Below, one piece after another: positions 1-10,720 of a stretch of DNA of 64,000 bases. Origin of the DNA: Nipponacmea schrenckii (taxonomy: Eukaryota; Mollusca; Gastropoda; Lottiidae). The first letter of the stretch is position 1. Each line of letters starts with the position of its first letter. The notes beneath the pieces were generated by a model that did no database searches, was not told where the DNA came from, and saw only the letters and a list, made by a program, of their open reading frames with translations. Location: assembly GCA_030562195.1 (NCBI GenBank), contig CM060203.1, positions 16,334,034 through 16,398,033 of the forward strand. Direction: 5' to 3'. The translations under genes were made by a program, and so were the position numbers.

Positions 1-29
1 CAGAACTTTTAAAAACCCTCTTTTTAACA

Positions 30-412
30 CTAAGTATTCAGAATAAATTCCAAACTCACATCCAAACAACTAAGTATTCAAGAATAAATTCCAAACTCAC
101 ATCCAAACAACTAAGTATTCAGAATAAATTCCAGAATCACATCCAAACAACTAAGTATTCAAGAATAAATTCCAAAATCACATCCAAACAACTAAGTATT
201 CAAGAATAAACTCCGAACTCACATCCAAACACTAAGTTGTATATTCACTTATGACGGTTGTAAAATACCTCTGTGACAATTATAACCGTTATACCAAACT
301 CACATCCAAAATCTAAGTATTCAAGAATAAACTCCAAACTCACATCCAAACACTAAGTTGTATATTCACTTATGACGATTGTAAAATACCTCTCAGACTA
401 TTTATAACCGTT
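30..412. repeat. tandem repeat, 41-44 bp unit plus a longer compound unit
   Basis: About five copies of a unit built on CTAAGTATTC..CTCACATCCAAACA, then two copies of a compound unit that adds a TTATGACGGTTGTAAAATAC-type segment. Confidence 0.85.
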
Positions 413-853
413 ATCTTTTAAACCCAACTCTAATGTAATAAATACAGGATAAGGACCGTTAACCATACCTCAATCAAAATCCTTGATATTAAACACATGA
501 ATATACATAGATTCAACGTCACAATGAAGAGTATGGGGAATTTCTAAAGGAGTGTCGTCATTCAGCTGGATAAAGTTCACTATCAACCTATTGTTACTTT
601 AACCCTAACTGAGTTTCAAGCTTGACAGATAATGTCAGTATGTAATAGACTGTATAGAATAGAGACTGTCAACTCACTAGGCTAGTACAGACTCAATTAT
701 ACACCTGAATTAACTCTCTATATACACCTTGAAATTTAACTGGATATTTACGAATTTTGGCAAAATCTGGAAGAAATTGTCTCTGTTCATGAACAATTAA
801 ATTCAAAAAATTTTTACTCACAAATTTTCCTTATGAATTATATAAGGGAGAAC

Positions 854-1166
854 TTAAAGGGATAATAGATCTTGGAACATAAAATATAACAATTTAAACT
901 TTCTCTATACATCAGTAAATAAACCTGCTACCATAAATAACATAATAAATAAATAAATATCCACAAAACTAAGTAATTATCCATGAAGATGCATTTGATT
1001 ATTGAAAACTGCTTGAAAAAAATGACTTAGTTTTGCAGGTTTTTCAGATTTTAAGGGATTCTGTTATTTAATGATACCAGGTAAGTTCACTGATGAATAT
1101 ATACTCATATTGTCCATTCTAGAGAACTAAAATTAATGTTCATGCTAAGATGCATTATCTCTTTAA
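854..1166. mobile_element. foldback MITE, TTAA type, copy A
   Basis: Starts TTAAAGGGATAATAG and ends in a CCCTTTAA-like terminus (CTCTTTAA). The two halves are largely inverted copies of each other. Shared landmarks are CTAAGTAATTATCCATGAAG, TTTTAAGGGATTCTG and AGGTAAGTTCACTGATGAAT. No coding capacity. Confidence 0.75.
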
Positions 1167-1504
1167 AAAAATGCTTAACAAAATTTCAATTGACTATCCT
1201 ACATCCGCATTAATAGATGGAATTTGTTATTTTTATACTTTCCCTATGAATGTGAAACTAGGTTACAAAATAATATATTACTTCATAATGCAAAACAGAA
1301 ACACCTTTACAAATGTGTGGGTGATTTCCACTCAAAATAAATATGTTATGTTAACTTTCATTCATATTTCAATTGACAATTAACATTCCTGTATATACAC
1401 TGACAAATATTGATATAAACTTAACACTTAGTCAATCCCTTATTAATATTCTTTTTAAAATATCAGAAAAAATATTAACCAGTATATATAAACTGTTATA
1501 TAAA

Positions 1505-2200
1505 TGTTTTTTTTTATATGCTGCAATAATGTTTAAATATATACTCTGCAATAACGTTTATTTATATACGCTGCAATAATGTATATTATATATGTAGTTG
1601 TTATAAAATGTTTATTTTTATATATACTGCAATAATGTTTATTTTTATATATATACTGCAATGTTTATTTTTATATATACTGCAATAATGTTTATTTTAA
1701 TATATATACTGCAATGTTTATTTTTATATATATACTGCAATAATTTTAATTTTTATATATATGCTGTAATAATGTTTATTTATATATATATGCTGCAATA
1801 ATGTATATTTATATATATGCTGTAATAATCTTTTTTTTATAATATATGCTGTAATAATGTTTTTTTTATATACGCTGCAATAATGTTTATTTATATACGT
1901 GCTTCCATAATGTTTTTTTATATATCTGCTGCAATAATGTTTCTTTAAATATATGCTGCAATAATGTATATTATATACGCTGCAATAATGTTTTTTTTTT
2001 ATATATGTGCTATAAAAGTGTTTATCATATATCTGCTGCAATAATGCATATTGTATATATGCTGCAATAATGTTTTTTTTTATATGTATACTACAATAAT
2101 GTTTATTTTATACTCTGTAATAATGTTCTTTTATACGGTATGTATGCTGCAATAATGTTTTTTTTTTTTATAAACCGTAATAATACATATTATATACGCT
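1505..2200. repeat. minisatellite, about 25-32 bp unit, TGCTGCAATAATGTTTAT
   Basis: Roughly two dozen degenerate copies with variable TA/T tracts between them. Confidence 0.85.
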
Positions 2201-2825
2201 TACATTTCAGCAAATATTGGAATCACTCCCTGTCAGTGTGTCTGTCTATCCTCCACATTAAACCATTGATTACTTATAGTTTTATTAATTGCATCTGTGT
2301 CTAATTTATTACTTGTTTTTTCTTATCACCAAATATTTCAACTCTACCCTTCACAAGGTTCTGTCATTTTATATAATACAAACAGAACATCTGCCTCTAC
2401 TCTACTTTTATATGAGGGTGGGTCAAAAAGTTAATGTCACACCATATATCATAGTAAAAAAGAGAGAAAGAAACAACTATATTTTAAAAGGATAACAACT
2501 TAGGTTCACAAGTCCACCGTGGCAAGGATCCTTTCTACCAGCTGGTCAAACCTCTTGGCGTTGATATTTCCCTGATTATCTGTACCCATTTACGGCAAGG
2601 TGTACTGGAATTGCGAGTGAAGATGACTTATTCAGACATGCCGATAACCTCAAGGTCCAGAGTTTAATCGAAATGAACTTTCAGATTTTCAAACTCGTTT
2701 TTCTCTTGTCAGTGATGCAGATCGAAGAGATTAGCATTGAAAAGGTTAATTTATTCACATTACACACTAATTTGTGTTGTCCATCTTCATTAGCCCATTC
2801 ATTTTCTTTTCATACCTTGCGAAAA

Positions 2826-3003
2826 CAGCCAATCAGATCCATTGATATACTATACACGTTATGGTTTTGTGGTTTCAGGCTTCCTTTCAGAAACCTTGAT
2901 TGGCTGATTCACTAGAAAGCATGAAATCCAATTAATTGCTGCATTAACAAACTTCCATGATACAAGAAAGGTGGCTAATGCAGTCAAGGTATCATTGCGT
3001 GGC
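2826..3003. mobile_element. foldback MITE, GCCAATCA arm family, copy 1
   Basis: The inverted arms meet at AACAGCCAATCAGA (left) and TGATTGGCTG (right); the outer part is CCATGATACAAGAAAGGTGG. Related copies are at 34.7 and 39.3 kb. Confidence 0.6.
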
Positions 3004-3219
3004 AAATAAAATTTGTCACGCTTTGTTTTCGTTCGGATTATTTTTTTTTTTTTTTTTTTTTTGGGAAGCTCGCTAGCCCAAACGGAAAAAGATAGACTAT
3101 TTCTGTTTTCACCAATGGTTTTTATATGGGCTGGAATCAAAAATGAATATCTAACATGAAATTTTCGCTAAACCGAAAGTGGCTAATTGCATAATATGCA
3201 AATAAGATTTCAAGCTAGC

Positions 3220-4045
3220 TCGGGCCCTAATAGTCGCATCGGTCTGAAATTTACAGGATATAGATAGATAGGCAGCGCAATTAAAACTACATCATCAAAA
3301 TTTTTTGATCACTTCCGGTTTTGGCGTGGGGACTTCCGGTTTTTTCGTCTCATGTCGGGCGACCCTGCTTCCGATGTAATTCAAGATTCTAAACAAAATC
3401 AGTATATTTAAGCTATACTAAATGATTTTAATCCCCTGAGATGAAGAAAAATTAAATTGAATGTTGCGCATGCGCAGTTTTCAAAAATGGCAAATTTTCT
3501 TAAAAATTTAATAAGTCCGCCAATTATTAACCGATTTTTATGATTTTGGTGTCTATCGAAACCTTGATACTTTATCTAAAAAATGTTGGGAACAGAATTT
3601 TGATTTTCGAATTTGAATTTTTTTTATGCCCGTTCGAATTTTTCGAAAATTTAAAACTCTATATCTCGTGACCTTGACCTTAAATGACCTTGACATTTGA
3701 GATGTAGAATGTCATTGACCTCAGCTGTCTATAGATGTGCTGATATTGCATGACAAATATTAACTTCCGGTTTTATAGCCCACCGAAATCTGACTATTTT
3801 GCAATTTTCGACGGTTATGTTACACTTTCGGGCTCTAATGTTCGGATCGATCTGAAATTTACAGGATATAGATAGATACGCAACACAATTAAAAATATAT
3901 CATCAAAATTTTTTGATCACTTCCGGTTTGGGCGTGGGGACTTCCGTTTTTTTTTATCTCATTTCAGGCGACCCTACATCCCGTGTAATTCAAGAATGTA
4001 AGCAAAAACAGTACATTAGCTATACAAAATAATTTGCATCCCTTG
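3220..4045. repeat. two direct copies of an unknown dispersed element (3220-3440 and 3828-4045)
   Basis: Both copies contain TGAAATTTACAGGATATAGA, then TTTTTTGATCACTTCCGGTT and a GGCGACCCT segment. Between them is a cluster of TGACCT half-sites. Confidence 0.7.
3669..3721 (+). promoter_or_regulatory. cluster of TGACCT nuclear-receptor half-sites
   Basis: TGACCT at 3669, 3675, 3685 and 3716. The pair TGACCTTGA (complement TCAAGGTCA) is the monomer site of ERR/SF-1/FTZ-F1-type receptors, and copies 2 and 3 form a direct repeat with 4-nt spacing. No gene is nearby except the phosphatase; function is not shown. Confidence 0.25.
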
Positions 4046-5017
4046 AAAAGAAAAAATTCCAATTGCTAATAAAATTTATTTATTTTTTTGTAAAATTTTT
4101 GCATACAAATTCAAAAAATATCTCTTTATAAAGCTGTGAATTAGCAAATTATCACATAGCTTGAATTTTCTCTCTATGTTAATTACAACCAAAGTTACAA
4201 AATAATGTTTAAATTTGAATATAGAGAGTTTAAATTTCATGACAAATTGTCATCTTACTACCTACTTAAATTTTGGTTTGGAATTTATGTAAATATCCTA
4301 CCGAAATCTTAGACATGTACAAAAATCTAATAAGGAACTGATAGTAGAAACTTATAGTAGAAAAAATTGCCTATATAGTGGAAAGTTTACGCTTACAATT
4401 GTAGGCTGAAAAGTACCGGAATTGAAAGCTAGCAGGTTAGAAGTTTCAAAATGTTCGAAATCCATGGGATAACGCATAGTTGCCACGCTCGGAGCTGTTC
4501 ACAGTTCTAGTTAAAAGGTTTATAATAGCTTGACATTGTAAAAAGAGAATTCTAAGAAGGGTGAATATGTGAGGTTAAACTTTTTGACCAACCCTCATAT
4601 TCCCATAGAGCTGGCAGACAAAAAAGACAATTGCATTTATAAATCACAGCTGATTTAAAAATTCAACCTTCTATTCACCAACAATTATCCTTTGTGCTCC
4701 ATGGATAATATGAGATATTGTTGGTTATCCATTATAGGATCTTATTTACATAACATTAAACTGGACATTATATTGATATTCGGTCATCCGGTTATACAAA
4801 GTATCATAGTCCATAATAGTAACTAATCAATTCTCTCTGTTTTGTTTGACTAAGCTAAGCTGGTCATGAATAGAAAACCAATTAGTCATTATAGGGGCAG
4901 TTGAAACTAAAACCTACAGTAGCTATTATCTGTTTCATAGTCTGTTTGTAATTTTAGCATAATCCATATCTAATTGTAAGACTAAATACCAATTTATTTT
5001 GTTCATTAAAGTAGCCA

Positions 5018-5186
5018 CTATAAAATGAATGTATTTTACGTCCTACTCTTGTGGGGGAAATTTGTCAGAACAGCATATAAAAATTACTCTTTTTGCAACT
5101 TTCAACTTTCGAGGGACCTATTGTGTGCACAACCTGTAGCAGACAGGGCCTCAGTCTAACGTCTAGACACTGTTTTTCATGTTTCT
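5018..5186 (-). mobile_element. tRNA-derived SINE fragment
   Basis: 3' part of the SINE family described at 38482, reading on the minus strand, with TTTACGTCCTACTC at the tail and truncated at the tRNA-like head. Confidence 0.6.
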
Positions 5187-5559
5187 ATGTTGGAATTTTA
5201 AAAAATGGTGTCAAAGGTTACAATGCTTCATTAAGGTCATTTTTCAGAACAAATTGAGAGAATATATTGTGGAATTGACTTGAAAAATCTTACTAAAAAA
5301 TACAATATTACCATTGGTTGTGTGATATACAATATACGAGGGCATAAAAACATTTTGTCTCCAATAAACCAACCCCCAACAGGGTTAATCATTGATTGTA
5401 GTTTTGTTAATATCTCATGAAGCGTTCAGTTATAACATATTCATCACCATACCAAACAACATATCAAAACTTGAATAAGTCTCCTGAAGAGAATTGCCCC
5501 TATAAAAAAATACACACCATGCTATGGAGGATTTTGGCAAACCTTTAGGTGTCTTGGAC

Positions 5560-5622
5560 AAGCATACCCTGCCTGGTGCCACAAGACAATGCCCCCTTCT
5601 TCCACAATATCAAAACCTATCT
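5560..5622 (+). pseudogene. possible Tc1/IS630-type transposase scrap
   Basis: An 18-codon stretch reads LVPQDNAPFFHNIKTYLS, resembling the QQDNAP-H motif of Tc1-like transposases. Stops lie on both sides. Too short to be certain. Confidence 0.2.
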
Positions 5623-5768
5623 TTCATAAATTCCTTTCATGGACTTCTCTGAAATACATTGTTTTCAAAAAATTTGATTTGACATTTAAGTTTGAAATTA
5701 CTAGTTTAAAACATTCTGTTACCTAAAAATATAAGTGTTAAAATTCTGAACCTAGGAGAAAAAGTGTT

Positions 5769-5868
5769 AGTTTTTATCTATTACTCCATATCGCGATACG
5801 TATCGTATCGTGATCCTTGTATCGCGATACTTATCGTATCGTGGCATGACTGGCAATACCCAGCACTA
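5769..5868. mobile_element. palindromic hAT-like MITE fragment
   Basis: Dense ATCGCGATAC/GTATCG palindromes followed by TGGCAATACCCAGCACTACT; the complement AGTAGTGCTGGGTATTGCCA resembles hAT termini. A related copy is at 42196. Confidence 0.5.
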
Positions 5869-6384
5869 CTGTGAACACAATAACTTCATAGTTAAGCTGA
5901 ATATTTCCCTGTTTCTGAGACCAAGATATGCTTGACCTCCAAAAATGGTGAACCATGACCTCAATTGTGGTATCTGCATGCAAAAATCATAACAGCTGCC
6001 ATTGTCTCTCCTGCAATTTGGACAAACCAAACCTCAGAATTTTCATATATGTTATAGGTAGATGAATTAGCAGCTGGTAAAGCCAATAAATGTTTATATT
6101 ATACTAGAGAGTATATAAGTATATAGCCATGTTTAAACAAGTATAAACAGGTCTAGCTTTATCTAACATTAATAATATGTCAGGAATTTCACATCAAATT
6201 ATTACGTTTCACTTCAGCTGTTATGTGAAATATGAATAGACCCGTTTATGTCATTTTTTTTTAAAGGGGCAATTTTCAAAATTTCATTATCCAAATCTGA
6301 AAATATTTTTAAAATATGCTCTTTACATCTATGAATGTACTCAAAATAAAATTTAAAATATATATAAATATTTTGTATTTTAAA

Positions 6385-6775
6385 GTACATTTCAAAGTAT
6401 ATTTCAATTTTGAAAATACAGTTAGATATATATTTGAAGGTTTAAAGTATAATTGGATATATATTTGAAGGTTAAAAGTATAGTTGGATATATATTTGAA
6501 GGTTCAAAGTAGTATAGTTGGATATATATTTGAAGGTTTAAAGTATAGTTGGATATATTTTTGAAGGTTAAAAGTATAGTTGGATATATTTGAAGGCAAA
6601 AAGTACAGTTGGATATATATTTGAAGGTTTAAAGTATAGTTGAATATATATTTGAAGATTTAAAGTACAGTCTGATTTATATTTCAAGTTTGAAAGTACA
6701 GTTGGATATATATTTGAAGGTTTAAAGTACAGTCTGATTTATATTTCAAGTTTTAAAGTACAGTTGTTTCTAAGT
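6385..6775. repeat. minisatellite, about 30 bp unit, AGTTGGATATATATTTGAAGG
   Basis: About twelve copies of AAAGTATAGTTGGATATATA plus TTTGAAGGTT with small variants. Confidence 0.85.
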
Positions 6776-7075
6776 TCAGTTAAAAAGTAATGTGTATAGT
6801 GTGGAAGTACAATTGTATATTTATGTCAAGTACTGTTGTTTTTAATTAGTTTTAAAGTGCAGTTGTATACATATTAAACATTCCTCAGTTGTAAAGATGA
6901 CAAGTACAAGTTAGTAAACATATTTTGAAGTTAGGTGACATTCTTCAGTTAATATGAAATGAAATTGATGTTTTCTGTCAGTCTGTTGGTGATAGGCAAT
7001 AAACATTATTTAACTACAGAAATATTTCACTGTTTCTACACTGAGTTTTCACTGTGGATTACGAAGGTGGCATAA

Positions 7076-7440
7076 TCATGATATAGCATCTTCATAATGG
7101 CAAGCTATCATTGACTTTATCTTATACCTTGACTGCAATAGCCATTATTCTTGTACCACTGACTTTGCTATTGTTTGCAGTCCAATGGAGTATTGTTATA
7201 CAAGAAGGGCAGATATTGGGGTCAAGGTATAAGATAAAGTTTGTTATAGCTTGCCATCGTGAAGATGCTTGATACAAGAATAGCGGCTATTGCAGTCAAG
7301 GTATAAGATAAAGTTTGTTATAGCTTGCCATCGTGAAGATGCTTGATACAAGAATAGTGGCTATTGCACTCAAGGTATAAGATATAGTTTGTAATTGACA
7401 TTGCATTGTTAAGATGATCACAAAGATAGCTTGCCAGGCA
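7076..7440. repeat. 72-bp tandem repeat derived from the GCCAATCA MITE outer arm
   Basis: Copies of GAAGATGCTTGATACAAGAA.. TAGTGGCTATTGCAGTCAAG.. around 7245-7385, plus an inverted relative at 7080-7150. The same words occur in dispersed copies at 17.5, 19.9, 34.9 and 35.5 kb. Confidence 0.65.
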
Positions 7441-7441
7441 A

Positions 7442-9326
7442 GGTAACATACGCCCACTGGCAGCATTGAATTTGAAAAATAAATAGAGCAATAACTCAAA
7501 AAACATTCACTGAATTAATATTGAAGTTAAGGGCAAAAACTCAAAAACTGTTCATGGAAAATTGTCAAATTAGAACTTGACCACCATCTTATCTATTTCA
7601 ATACTCTTACCAAGTTTCATCAAATCTATTAAAAAATTGTAGCTTATTTTGTACCCACAAATATTTTTGACGCAATTTTACTAAGTCCAGGGCAATAACT
7701 CTAAAACTAATCGTTAAAAAGAGTCGGAAATTCAAACTTGACTAATGTCTTATCAATTCTGATGCTTACACCAAGTTCCATCAAAATCCTTTGAAAATTA
7801 AAGCTTCTTATTGCAACCAGACGCAATTTTACTAAGTCAAGGGCAATAACTTAAAACAATTCATTGAAAAACTGTCAAATTCAAACTTGACTGAGGCCTA
7901 ATCAATTCCAATGCTCACAACCAAGTTTCATCAACATCCTCTGAAAATTGGAGGATTTATTGCATCGAAACCAAAATTTTGACAAGATTTTTCTAAGTCA
8001 AGGCCATAACTCAAAAACAGTTCATGCGATAATTTCTATTTTCGAACTTGACCGAGATATCATCAATATATACAGGTATACCAAGTTTCATTAAGATCGG
8101 ATAAAAACTGTAGCTTCAATTGTGGATACAACCCGAATTTGACGCGTTTTTACTAAATCAAGGGCGATAACTCAAAAACCGTTCCTGCGATAATTTCCAT
8201 TTTCGAACTTGACCGAGATATCATCAATATATACAGGTATACCAAGTTTCATTAAGATTGGATAAAAACTGTAGCTTCAATTGTGGATACAACCCGAATT
8301 TGACACGTTTTTACTAAGACAAGGGCAATAACTCAAAAACCGTTCCTGCGATAATTTCCATTTTCGAACTTGACCGAGCTATCCTTAATATATACATGTA
8401 TACCAAGTTTCATTAAGATCAGATAAAAACTGTAGCTCTATTGTGGATACAACCCAAATTTGACACGTTTTTACTAAATCAAGGGCAATAACTCAAAAAC
8501 CGCTCATGCGATTATTTCTATTTTCAAACTTGATCGAGATATAATCAATATATACATATATACCCAGTTTCATTAAGATCGGATAAAAACTGTAGCCTGT
8601 ATTGTGGATACAACCCAAATTTGACTCGTTTTTACTAAGTCAAGGGCAATAACTCAAAAACCGCTCATGCGATTATTTCTATTTTCGAACTTGACCGAGA
8701 TATCATCAATATATACATGAATACCAAGTTTCATTAAGATCAGATGAAAACTGTACCCTCTATTTTGGATACAACCCAAATTTAACGCGTTTTTACTAAG
8801 TCAAGGGCAATAACTCAAAAACCATTCATGCGATAATTTCCATTTTCGAACTTGACCGAGATATCATCAATATATACATGTATACCAAGTTTCATTAAGA
8901 TCGGATAAAAACTGTAGCCTCTATTGTGGATACAACCCAAATTTGACACGTTTTTACTAAGTCAAGGGCAATAACTCAAAAACCGTTCATGCGATAATTT
9001 CCATTTTCGAACTTGACCGAGATATCATCAATATATACATGTATACCAAGTTTCATTAATATCGGATAAAAATTGTAGCCTCTATTGTGGATACAACCCA
9101 AATTTGACGCGTTTTTACTAAGTCAAGTGCAATAACTCAAAAACCGTTCATGCCACAATTTCCATTTTCGAACTTGACCGAGATATCATCAATATATACA
9201 TGTATACCAAGTTTCATTAAGATCGGATAAAAACTTTAGCCTCTATTGTGGATACAACAAATGTGGACGGACGGACGGACAGGGGCGACGGCAATATAAG
9301 TCCACATTTCCATGTGGGCGTATAAA
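7442..9326 (+). mobile_element. pearl/HINE-like non-autonomous Helentron with 160-bp core repeats
   Basis: Begins near ATACGCCCACTGGCAG (7448) and ends GTGGGCGTAT (9314-9323), so the ends are inverted copies. Eight recent core repeats with a 159-162 bp period run from about 8030 to 9250, preceded by older diverged units. A short microsatellite GGACGGACGGACGGAC (about 9265) follows. This order (flank, about 160-bp cores, ACGG microsatellite, flank) is that of bivalve pearl/CvA elements, classed as HINEs. No coding capacity. Confidence 0.75.
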
Positions 9327-9997
9327 AAATGAAAATGAAACGAATGGAGTTTTACATCCTAATCAAGGATGATCACATAATATAGTGTCCAGCAGAAAAA
9401 CAATCTTGGATATCTTAATTCGAAGTCGAAGATTAATTTTTCATCAACCAACATCCCTAATTAACAGTAAACAGGAGTTATACTGTGTTATATATCTAAT
9501 GCCACACACCTATCAAGTAAATCATCTACTCAGTATTAGCTATAATATTCACTTTATCTTACATTTTATCTCTTACTTCTATATTACACTACTATAATAA
9601 TATCTTATCAAAATGATGTATACTGAAATTCATAGCATAGTCACTACTTGTGACCTAGGCCAGTGCTATTATAGGAGAGCGTCTCTTATAACACCCTAAA
9701 CTAGATTTATTATCTGTGGGCAGCCAACAGCAGAAGTGTCAGTTGAGTTACTTCCCTTTATTTTATTTTTTTTTGGCCAAGATGTCCCACATCAATTCCT
9801 TGTCTTTTTGTCCCAAAACATGTATTCATTGTATAGAGATGTCTCATATAATGTACAAAAGTCTTAAGGATTCAGTGTATTGCTTTCAAGAGGGAATTTG
9901 TGGACTGACAGACCATAGAGAAAACATTAAGACCTGTTTACCTACCTGCTAAAAAATTATCAATATTTATTGTTCAGGGATATATATACATCTATTT
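9327..9997. other. AT-rich sequence without recognised gene
   Basis: Open frames here are short and lack splice context. A SINE-tail-like GGAGTTTTACATCCTA is at about 9345. Confidence 0.4.
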
Positions 9998-10290
9998 ATG
10001 AAATGGAGGGAGTGTTACAGCCAATGAAGATGGGTAAAGTTACGCTGTGAGCAATGAGGGAAATTTGGAAGAGACACCAGCATTAGCCTTCTATTCTTGA
10101 AAATTCTAGCCGTCAAGGGATCTTTAGCCATGTCAGTCCTTCCACATAGAAGCTGGATCACCGACAGGAAAGATTGGGTTGAAAAATCCAAAGGTCATGT
10201 CTCCACCCATACTGGAAATGAACCCTAGGTTTGAACCTTGGAACTTAAGGTTAGCAAACAAGCTGCTGACTCAATGAGCCACTACGTCTA
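9998..10290 (-). mobile_element. tRNA-derived SINE, diverged, near full length
   Basis: Contains GCAATGAGGGAAATTT, GTCAAGGGATCTTTA, and a tRNA-like head whose complement includes TGGCTCATTGAGTC. Confidence 0.65.
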
Positions 10291-10575
10291 CCCTTATTCA
10301 TAAGTAGAAAAGAGCATGTATGATGTACCAAGAAGAAAAGTTGAAATACAGAACAGTTTTTATCTTGTGTGCTTGTCAACATTTTAATGGGGTAACTAGT
10401 GTCTGGTTAATAAGGACTACATAAATGCCAGGTTTACACTAAAATTGTCTGTTTTCATAACATAACCATGGATTGCTCTGATCATTCTGTTATGATGTGG
10501 TTTCTGAACAATTCAGTACACTGGAAACAACTTAAGTTGTGTAAGCGTTAAATATGTAAATAAATAGAGACTTAC

Positions 10576-10720
10576 CATTGGTTTAAAATCATCATACGAT
10601 GGAAGGTCGTATAATGGATCAGCTGATTTACTGAGTTCACAATTATAATTAACAACTTTAGTAGGAATTGGTGTAGGATAGGTATCTCGTGAGGTGTTAT
10701 GGGATAGAAACCCGCCATCA
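10576..10720 (-). CDS. PTPN4: PTPN4-like coding exon 13 (linker, last exon in window)
   Basis: 145 nt between acceptor TATTTTTCAG and donor GTAAGTC, entered in phase 2, matching exon 12. Codes a linker segment with [11 protein letters not shown] near the end. Assignment rests on phase, strand and good splice sites, not on protein conservation; it is separated from exon 12 by 14.5 kb. Confidence 0.7.

Larger units (their letters stand above)
2411..4600. mobile_element. possible mariner-type element bounded by TIRs
   Basis: TATGAGGGTGGGTCAAAAAG at 2411 is matched, inverted, by TATGAGGGTTGGTCAAAAAG ending at 4600. The arms differ at one base in the first 22 and both begin with the TA expected of Tc1/mariner targets. 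No transposase is visible inside. The interior holds other repeats, so this is either a dead host of nested insertions or two separate elements. Confidence 0.45.

Noticed and set aside
1724..2041. 105-codon minus-strand open frame
   Set aside because: Translation of the TGCTGCAATAATG minisatellite.
1..10575. PDZ or phosphatase exons of the PTPN4-like gene
   Set aside because: Looked for on the minus strand; no segment with a PDZ GFNVKGG-type or HCSAG-type phosphatase signature was seen, so these exons are taken to lie outside the window.
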